Shown piece after piece: positions 58,234 through 64,000 of a stretch of DNA of 64,000 nucleotides. Below the pieces are notes generated by a model. The model had not been told where the DNA came from and did not search any database. It was given only the letters and a program-made list of their open reading frames with translations. Source of the stretch: Candidatus Rhodoferax mariagerensis (GTDB taxonomy: Bacteria; Pseudomonadota; Gammaproteobacteria; Burkholderiales; Burkholderiaceae_C). The translations under genes and the position numbers were made by a program. The stretch covers positions 248,001 through 312,000 of the forward strand of contig JADKAW010000038.1 of assembly GCA_016719055.1 (NCBI GenBank). Direction: 5' to 3'. Positions within the stretch are counted from its first letter, which is position 1, and every line of letters begins with the position of its first letter.

Positions 58234-59184
58234 CTACGCGTCAAACGGATGCACTGCCCGCCAATGCCGCGCAATGTCGAGGCGCCGACACACCCACACC
58301 TTGTCAAAGCGGGCAATGTGGTCCAGAAAGCGCTGCAGCGCGGTGATGCGCCCGGGCCGACCCAGCAGGCGGCAATGCATGCCCACGCTCATCATTTTGG
58401 GCGCGTTCAGCCCGGCCGGGTCACCTTCTGCGTACAGCGCATCAAAGGTGTCTTTCAAGTATTGGTAAAACGGATCGGCGTGTGAATAGCCTTGCGGCAA
58501 GGCAAAACGCATGTCGTTGCAGTCAAGCGTGTAGGGCACGATCAGCTGCGGCACCACCGCACCGTCAGTTTTTTGTACCTGCATCCAGAATGGCAGGTCG
58601 TCGCCATAGTAGTCGGCGTCGTACTCAAAGCCACCAAAGTCGGCCACCAGCCGGCGCGTGTTGGGACTGTCACGCCCGGTGTACCAGCCTAGCGGGCGCT
58701 CGCCCATCAACCCGGTCAAAATTTCCATGCCGCGTGCCATGTGCTCGCGCTCCACGGCTTCGGGCAGGTTTTGATAATGAATCCAGCGCCAGCCATGACA
58801 GGCAATCTCGTGTCCCATGCTCTGACAGGCCTGCACCAGCTCGGGGTAGCGCTCCAGTGCCATGCTCACGCCAAACACGGTAAGCGGCAGACCGCGCTGC
58901 TCGAACTCGCGCAGGATGCGCCAAACGCCGGCGCGGCTGCCATATTCGTAAATGCCCTCCATGCTGATGTGCCGGTCCGGGAAGCTGGCCGGGTTGAACA
59001 TCTCCGACAAGAACTGTTCACTGCCGGCGTCGCCATGCAGCACGCAGTTTTCGCCACCCTCCTCGTAGTTCAGCACAAACTGCACCGCAACACGCGCCTG
59101 ATTGGGCCACTGGGCGTGTGGCGGTGTCGGGCCGTAACCTTTTAAATCGCGTGGGTAAGTCTGGGTACTGTCGTAATGATTCAT
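58234..59184 (-). CDS. puuE: Allantoinase PuuE (polysaccharide deacetylase family)
   Basis: A 316-residue metal-independent allantoinase that hydrolyses allantoin to allantoate. MNHYDSTQTYPRDLKGYGP is the family's normal start, so ATG 59184 is preferred over an opening at 59244. NYEEGGENCVLHGDAGSEQF and GHEIACHGWRWIHYQ, GWYTGRDSPNTRRLVADFGG and SVGMHCRLLGRPGR match PuuE. It belongs to the urate-to-ureide pathway with hiuH, uraD-allC and puuD. Confidence 0.93.
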   Translation of the reverse strand: MNHYDSTQTYPRDLKGYGPTPPHAQWPNQARVAVQFVLNYEEGGENCVLHGDAGSEQFLSEMFNPASFPDRHISMEGIYEYGSRAGVWRILREFEQRGLPLTVFGVSMALERYPELVQACQSMGHEIACHGWRWIHYQNLPEAVEREHMARGMEILTGLMGERPLGWYTGRDSPNTRRLVADFGGFEYDADYYGDDLPFWMQVQKTDGAVVPQLIVPYTLDCNDMRFALPQGYSHADPFYQYLKDTFDALYAEGDPAGLNAPKMMSVGMHCRLLGRPGRITALQRFLDHIARFDKVWVCRRLDIARHWRAVHPFDA

Positions 59185-59288
59185 GGGGTGCCAATTTAAA
59201 CCGGCCGAGGCCAGAGCCAATGCAGGCTGGCATGATAGCTGCATGAATGATCGTGACTACACTTCCACCTTATTTCAAGGACACACCG

Positions 59289-59642
59289 ATGGGATTGAGT
59301 ACACATGTGTTGGACACCATGCACGGCACACCGGCCGCAGGCATGTCGGTGGCGCTGTGGGCCACTGATGGCCCGCAGGCGCGCTGTATCAAGGCCTTTG
59401 TGCTGAACCAGGACGGGCGCAATCCCGATGGTTTGCTGCTTGACGCTGCCAGCCTTAAAAAAGGCACTTACAAGCTGGTGTTTGAAGTAGCGGCGTATTT
59501 CAAGGCGCGCGGTGTGGCATTGCCCGAGCCCAATTTTCTGGACCGGGTGAGCCTGGACTTTGGTGTGGCGCAGCCTGAGCAGCATTACCACGTGCCGCTG
59601 CTGGTGAGCCCCTGGAGCTACTCAACCTATCGGGGATCGTGA
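59289..59642 (+). CDS. hiuH: 5-hydroxyisourate hydrolase
   Basis: A 117-residue transthyretin-like hydrolase that converts 5-hydroxyisourate to OHCU, the substrate of the nearby UraD domain. The start MGLSTHVLDTMHGTPAAGM carries the active-site His, and the end SPWSYSTYRGS is the hallmark YRGS. The catalytic region HYHVPLLVSP is also present. ATG 59289 is preferred to an in-frame opening at 59247. It is divergent from puuE. Confidence 0.95.
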   Translation: MGLSTHVLDTMHGTPAAGMSVALWATDGPQARCIKAFVLNQDGRNPDGLLLDAASLKKGTYKLVFEVAAYFKARGVALPEPNFLDRVSLDFGVAQPEQHYHVPLLVSPWSYSTYRGS

Positions 59643-59954
59643 TGGTCTTCAATTGGGAACAGAGCTGGTTCGCTGCGCTTAGCGCATTTCATTTTTAAAT
59701 CATTCGTGTCTAGGCATCGAGCCGCAGACATTGCAGACGCAAGACAAGGTGTGATAACAACGACATGGATGATTTAAAAAGGAAATCAGGTCTGTCTCGC
59801 AATGCGGGCAGCCGACATCCGACGATCAGTTGGGGACAGAGCTGGCTCGCTGCGCGTAGCTCAGGTCTGTCCCGCAATGGGGGCAGCCGACATCCGACGA
59901 TCAGTTGGGGACAGAGCTGGCTCGCTTCGCGTAGCTCAGGTCTGTCCCGCAATG
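59643..59954. repeat. 75-bp tandem repeats (about 2.2 copies) with a degenerate outlier
   Basis: Units start at 59788, 59863 and 59938, exactly 75 bp apart. Each begins AGGTCTGTCCCGCAATG and contains CAGCCGACATCCGACGATCA, then TTGGGGACAGAGCTGGCTCG. The third is cut at about 59954. A degraded relative, GGGAACAGAGCTGGTTCGCT, lies at about 59655. Copies are nearly identical, so they are recent. They lie between the convergent ends of hiuH and the TonB-like gene. Being a multiple of three, the array remains open in frames but is not evidently coding. Confidence 0.8.
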
Positions 59955-59956
59955 TC

Positions 59957-60511
59957 TCAGTATTGTCCTTCTGTCAAAGTATCGAGCTGGAAGGTGCCGC
60001 TGCGATGCCACAGCCAGGTGTCGGTGTAGGTGACCCGGCCCAGGCGGGCAGGTACCGGGTACGGTGCAGCGTAGCGCACGGTGCGCTCGATTTCAGCGAT
60101 CACCTCAGGCGCGTGTTTGGGGGCACGCATCCAGCTGATGTTGGTGACACGCCCGCGCCCGTCCACATCAACCTGCAATACACCAATGGCATACAGCAGC
60201 GGGGGCATCTTGCCTTGATAGATGCGGTCCTGGTTTTTTTCGTACAGGTGGGCGGCGGCGTCTTTGCGGTATTCGCGTGCGGTTCTGGCTTGGGACGCCT
60301 GCACAGGCTTGGCAGGTACCGGGGTGGTACCGGGAGCTGGGCTCACCGCAGGGCCGGGATCGGCAGGCTTCAAGGGTGGCATAGGTGGCAAGGGCGTGGA
60401 GGTGCAACCGGCCAGCAACGCCACCAAACATGCGATGGCTTTGGAGGCGGACGACAACCCGCAAAGCTTGCGAACCGGGGTCAAGACAGTTTTGGTCATG
60501 GGGCGTGTCAT
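59957..60511 (-). CDS. TonB C-terminal domain lipoprotein
   Basis: A 184-residue protein with a lipoprotein signal (ACLVALLAGC, lipobox LAGC near residue 35) and a Pro-rich linker (PLPPMPPLKPADPGPA). A TonB-type C-terminal domain follows: AIGVLQVDVDGRGRVTNISW and IERTVRYAAPYPVP. Lipid anchoring rather than an N-terminal TM helix differs from classical TonB. It may act in the outer-membrane or periplasmic side of uptake; function unproven. Confidence 0.78.
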   Translation of the reverse strand: MTRPMTKTVLTPVRKLCGLSSASKAIACLVALLAGCTSTPLPPMPPLKPADPGPAVSPAPGTTPVPAKPVQASQARTAREYRKDAAAHLYEKNQDRIYQGKMPPLLYAIGVLQVDVDGRGRVTNISWMRAPKHAPEVIAEIERTVRYAAPYPVPARLGRVTYTDTWLWHRSGTFQLDTLTEGQY

Positions 60512-60594
60512 GATGTATCAGGCAACAACAGCCCGTACTGTGCCCTAAAAACAGGGGCTTGGGAGTTGCCATCTCTCCAAAAGGGTAAGGGTTT

Positions 60595-61461
60595 GTGACA
60601 GCAACTGAACAATTTTTGATGCACTTGGCCCGGCATGACGCCATGCTGGTGACCGTGCAGGCGTCACGGGGCTCGGTACCGCGCGATGCGGGCGCCTGGA
60701 TGGCGGTGTTTTCAGATACCGCTTTGGGCACCATCGGCGGCGGCCACCTGGAGTGGCAAGCCCTGATTGAAGCCCGTAAGCAGCTCACCCACCCCTCGGC
60801 AGTGCAGGTCGTGCGCTATGCGCTGGGCCCTTCGCTGGGGCAATGCTGTGGCGGCGAAGTGCAGTTGCGCTTTGAACCGGTATCAGGTGCCGATGCACCC
60901 AGGTTGCGCCAGCGCTTTGAATCCGAGCAAAGCCACTGGCCCCTGGTCGCCCTGTTTGGCGCTGGGCATGTTGGCAAGGCACTGGTGCGGGTATTGGGCC
61001 ATTTGCCCCTGCGGGTGCGCTGGGTTGACAGTCGTGACGAGGTTTTTCCGGACCCGTTGCCACACAATGTGGTGTGTGAACACGCTGACCCGGTACAGGC
61101 CGCTGTGAATGACCTGCCTTCCGGCACCCAGGTGCTGATCATGAGTTTTAGCCACGCAGAAGACCTGGAGGTGGTGCGCGCTTGCCTGCAGCGTCAGCGG
61201 GCGCACGCTGATCTGGGCCTGATTGGCTTGATTGGCAGCCGATCCAAATGGGCTACTTTCAAGCACCGCTTGCAGGAGCGCGGATTTTCCGAGGCCGAAC
61301 TGACACAGGTCACCTGCCCGGTGGGCATCCAGGGCATTGGCGGTAAACAGCCGGCAGTCATCGCCGTGGCCGTTGCAGCACAAGTCTTGCAAGTGCTTGC
61401 GGCAACCCACTCTGACGCCCAGCCGCCCAGCGGCAACGCAACTTCGACGAAAGAAACATGA
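60595..61461 (+). CDS. xdhC: Xanthine dehydrogenase accessory protein XdhC
   Basis: XdhC binds and sulfurates the molybdenum cofactor for insertion into xanthine dehydrogenase. The 288 residues show VTVQASRGSVPRDAGAWMAV and LGTIGGGHLEWQAL, a Cys-containing LGQCCGGEVQLRFEPV, and a Rossmann half with LFGAGHVGKALVRVLGHL and GLIGLIGSRSKWATF. The start is GTG 60595. The xdhAB genes are not in the window. It overlaps puuD by four bases. Confidence 0.93.
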   Translation: MTATEQFLMHLARHDAMLVTVQASRGSVPRDAGAWMAVFSDTALGTIGGGHLEWQALIEARKQLTHPSAVQVVRYALGPSLGQCCGGEVQLRFEPVSGADAPRLRQRFESEQSHWPLVALFGAGHVGKALVRVLGHLPLRVRWVDSRDEVFPDPLPHNVVCEHADPVQAAVNDLPSGTQVLIMSFSHAEDLEVVRACLQRQRAHADLGLIGLIGSRSKWATFKHRLQERGFSEAELTQVTCPVGIQGIGGKQPAVIAVAVAAQVLQVLAATHSDAQPPSGNATSTKET

Positions 61462-62703
61462 TGGAAAGTTATTACCTTGACTGGGCCAACCTGCTGTTGC
61501 GCTGGGTGCACGTGATCACCGCCATTGCCTGGATTGGCTCATCGTTTTATTTTGTGTTTCTTGACAGCAGTCTCACCCCTCCGGTGGACGAAGACTTGAA
61601 AAAGCAGGGCGTCAGTGGCGAACTATGGGCCGTGCACGGCGGCGGGTTTTACCACCCGGTCAAATTTGCGGTGCGCCCGCCGCAATTGCCAGCCCACCTG
61701 CACTGGTTTTACTGGGAGGCCTACAGCACCTGGCTAACCGGGTTTTCGCTGTTTACTGTGTCGTATTTGTACAGCGCCAGCACTTACCTGATCGACAAGT
61801 CGAAAATGGACTGGCTGCCCTGGCAAGCCATCACCGTGGCCTTGTTGTTTCTGGTGGTGTTCTGGCTGTTGTACGACCTGGTCTGCCGCATTTTTGGTCA
61901 ACGCAAGAACGGTGACGCGATCGTCGGAGCCATTGTGCTGGTGCTGGTGTGTGGGGCAAGCTGGCTGACTTGCCATTGGTTTTCGGGGCGCGCAGCGTTT
62001 TTGCTGACCGGTGCGATGTTGGCTACCACCATGAGCGCCAACGTGTTTTTCTGGATCATTCCCGGCCAGCGCAAGGTGGTGGCGAGCATCAAGGCCGGGG
62101 AGCCGGTGGACCCGATTCATGGCCAACGTGGCAAGCAGCGCAGCGGGCACAACACCTACTTCACCCTGCCGGTGCTGTTTGCCATGCTCAGTGGCCACTA
62201 CAGCTTTACTTACAGCCACCCGCAGAATTGGCTGGTGCTGATCTTGCATTATGTTCGCCGGGGCCGCCATTCGCCAGTTTTTTGTGATGCGCCATGGCTT
62301 CAAACTGGGCCGCAACGCCAACCCACTGCCCTATGCGCTGGTGGGCATGGCCGTGATTGCGGCTTTGGTGCTCTGGCTCAGGCCCGAACCACAGGCGACG
62401 CTGTTGCAAGGCGCTACACCTTCAGTAGCTACCGGCGCAGGTACGACGGGGGCTACAAGCCAAATTAGCTATAAAACACTGCAAACCGTGCTAGAGCAGC
62501 GCTGCTACCTGTGCCACGGGGCGCAGGTGCAGATGAAAAACGTGCGGCTCGATTCACCACAAAACGTCAAGTTGCACGCCCAAAACATCTACCAGCAGGC
62601 GGTGGTGAGCAAGATCATGCCCATGAGCAACACCACCCAAATCACCGCGGCCGAGCGCCAGATCATTGCGCAGTGGTTTGAGTCTGGCGCACCTGTGGAG
62701 TAA
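61458..62703 (+). pseudogene. puuD: Urate hydroxylase PuuD (membrane urate oxidase with cytochrome c domain), frameshifted
   Basis: The first part is PuuD: YYLDWANLLLRWVHVITAIA, then WIGSSFYFVFLDSSL and SANVFFWIIPGQRKVVASIK, with about eight TM helices. After the segment NWLVLIL the frame is lost at about 62247, where one extra C gives LHYVRRGRH. The other frame continues MFAGAAIRQFFVMRHG and ends in a cytochrome c domain (EQRCYLCHGAQVQMKN with CYLCH). An interspersed repeat at 62420-62476 is translated just before the haem site. Real frameshift or assembly error. Confidence 0.85.
62420..62476 (+). repeat. Interspersed repeat copy inside puuD
   Basis: TTCAGTAGCTACCGGCGCAG, GTACGACGGGGGCTACAAGC and CAAATTAGCTATAAAAC match the element. 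It encodes a low-complexity Thr/Ala/Gly linker between membrane and cytochrome domains, a place where an insert should be harmless. Confidence 0.6.
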
Positions 62704-62710
62704 CAGCAGC

Positions 62711-64000
62711 CTACTCAAGCCGTGTGATCGACACAGGCTTGAAGCCCAGATCAGCGAGCTTGCCTTTGCGTGCACGCAGACCACGCGCATTGTTCAGGCT
62801 GCGAATCTCCAGCGTTTCGTCGCGCGGCTTGCCACCCCGGCCCGCGCCGTCAATGCGAATGCTGCGGGTATAGGCAGCGGCACCCGCCAGGGTATCTTTG
62901 TCCTGCAAGTCAAGCAACATCAGACCGCGCCCGCCGTTGCTCATGGTCTTGAGTTCGCTCAGTTCAAAGGTCAAAATCCGCCCCCCGGTCGAAGCGCAGG
63001 CCACATGGCTGGCCATGGGGAACGGTTGGCTGCCCGACTCACACACCACCACCGAAGGCGCGCACAGGGTTTCACCGTCATTGATGGTGACAAAAGCCTT
63101 GCCTGCCTTAAACTTGCTGACCATGTTCTCAACCGACGCCATAAAGCCGTAGGCGCCCGAGCCCGACAGCAGCAGGCTGGCATTCATCGGCCCGGCAAAG
63201 TAATACAGCAGCTGGGTGCCGGCTTCAAGCTCGATCAGGCTGGTGATGGGTTGGCCGTCGCCACGACCGCCCGGCAGCAAAGACACTGGCACCGAATAGA
63301 CCCGGCCATTGCTGCCAAAGGCCAGCAACACATCAACCGAGCGGCATTCAAACGTGCCGTACAACGCGTCGCCCGACTTGAAGGTGTAGTCCGCTACGCT
63401 ACTGCCAGCCGCTGACACGGTGGTCGAAGCGCTGGCCCCTGACGCAGCCTTGTCCTTCGCCCAGCCTTTTTGCGCGCGCACCCAGCCTTTTTGACTGACC
63501 ACCACAGTCACTGGTTCATCGACCACCTTGATCTCAAGCACAGCTTTTTTCTCGGCCTGGATCAGGGTGCGGCGCGGATCGGCGAAAGTTTTGGCGTCCG
63601 ACTCGATTTCCTTGATCATCAGGCGCCGCAAGGTGGCGGTGCTGCCCAGGATTTCTTCGAGCTTTTGCTGCTCAGAGCGCAAACTGCTGAGTTCCTGCTC
63701 GATTTTGATAGCCTCAAGCCGCGCCAGTTGGCGCAAGCGGATCTCCAGAATATCTTCTGCCTGTCGGTCTGAGAGCGCAAAACGGGCGATCAGCGCAGCT
63801 TTCGGCTCGTCACTTTGACGAATGATGGCTATCACCTCGTCAATGTTGAGCAGCACCAGCGCCCTGCCCTCCAGGATGTGGATGCGGTCCAGCACCTTGG
63901 CCAGCCTGTGCCGACTGCGCCGCTCGATGGTGTTCTGCCTGAATGCAATCCACTCGGTGAACATCTGGCGCAGCGACTTCTGCGTGGGCCGCCCATCCAG
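62711..64000 (-). CDS. parC: DNA topoisomerase IV subunit A, C-terminal part (partial)
   Basis: The frame stays open to the window edge, so only the last 429 codons are present. The breakage-reunion domain end (HILEGRALVLLNIDEVIAII, then LSDRQAEDILEIRLRQLARL) is followed by the beta-pinwheel C-terminal domain (AVLEIKVVDEPVTVVVSQKG, AGRGGKPRDETLEI). The shorter C-terminal domain and betaproteobacterial pattern favour ParC over GyrA. ParC with ParE decatenates sister chromosomes. Confidence 0.9.
   Translation of the reverse strand: MDGRPTQKSLRQMFTEWIAFRQNTIERRSRHRLAKVLDRIHILEGRALVLLNIDEVIAIIRQSDEPKAALIARFALSDRQAEDILEIRLRQLARLEAIKIEQELSSLRSEQQKLEEILGSTATLRRLMIKEIESDAKTFADPRRTLIQAEKKAVLEIKVVDEPVTVVVSQKGWVRAQKGWAKDKAASGASASTTVSAAGSSVADYTFKSGDALYGTFECRSVDVLLAFGSNGRVYSVPVSLLPGGRGDGQPITSLIELEAGTQLLYYFAGPMNASLLLSGSGAYGFMASVENMVSKFKAGKAFVTINDGETLCAPSVVVCESGSQPFPMASHVACASTGGRILTFELSELKTMSNGGRGLMLLDLQDKDTLAGAAAYTRSIRIDGAGRGGKPRDETLEIRSLNNARGLRARKGKLADLGFKPVSITRLE

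Noticed and set aside
59710..59952. An 80-codon minus-strand frame with repeats (RDRPELRAASQLCPQL)
   Set aside because: It simply translates the 75-bp tandem repeat, whose length is a multiple of three; there is no start context.
59788..59954. Possible CRISPR array near the puuE/hiuH genes
   Set aside because: The 75-bp units are contiguous near-identical tandem copies without variable spacers, so they are not CRISPR repeats despite the Cas6-like gene elsewhere.

Overview
The window reads as a chromosome segment of a GC-rich betaproteobacterium, most likely Burkholderiales, family Comamonadaceae (Rhodoferax/Polaromonas-like). This is an inference from the housekeeping gene content and order, from the ISC operon, and from a short interspersed repeat that I associate with this family. 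No rRNA, tRNA, insertion sequence or CRISPR array was seen.

Layout. 1-3.3 kb: end of an RND efflux permease, an isoaspartyl methyltransferase-like gene, a rhodanese and tolC. 3.3-7.6 kb (minus): phosphohexomutase, waaC and waaA for LPS inner core, then a frameshifted helix-hairpin-helix gene. 7.7-11.2 kb: alkylation repair (Ada/AlkA fusion, ogt), an EamA exporter and a small unknown. 11.2-19.8 kb (minus): dnaQ, iscR-iscS-iscU-iscA-hscB-hscA-fdx, uvrB.

19.9-49.8 kb is a sulfur-oxidation island. It holds tusA-dsrE2, a complete reverse dissimilatory sulfite reductase operon (dsrABEFHCMKLJOPNR plus cobA for siroheme), a NarL-family two-component system, and the cytoplasmic sulfite dehydrogenase soeABC followed by a TauE/SafE exporter, a small membrane protein, a universal stress protein and an AhpD-Rieske fusion. 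Divergent from dsrA runs a compact minus-strand operon of nine mostly undescribed genes (26.2 to 21.0 kb): an 85-aa unknown, a Cas6/Cmx6-like RAMP protein without any CRISPR array, a DsrC paralogue lacking both redox cysteines, a 205-aa helical protein, a TauD-like dioxygenase, an HTH-ferredoxin-flavin reductase fusion, an S24/LexA-like protein and a Cys-rich unknown. Sulfur would be passed TusA/DsrE2 -> DsrEFH -> DsrC -> DsrAB, with DsrMKJOP and DsrL handling electrons. Sulfite would then be oxidised by SoeABC and anions exported.

The most striking signal is regulatory. Fifteen-base inverted repeats of the form TACCC-N5-GGGTA stand in arrays phased at exactly 23 bp upstream of dsrA (three sites), soeA (two) and tusA (two). 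At dsrA and soeA a TAATAT/TAATAG -10-like hexamer starts exactly 26 bp after the last site. The NarL-type regulator between the dsr and soe operons is the obvious candidate to bind them.

49.8-64 kb: a frameshifted nitronate monooxygenase, a CoA-transferase, a DsbA-like protein, msrA, a gene-poor gap, an M20 peptidase, then purine/urate catabolism (uraD-allC fusion, puuE, hiuH, xdhC, frameshifted puuD), a TonB-like lipoprotein and the 3' part of parC. Three otherwise well-conserved genes carry single-base frameshifts. These may be assembly indels or real decay.
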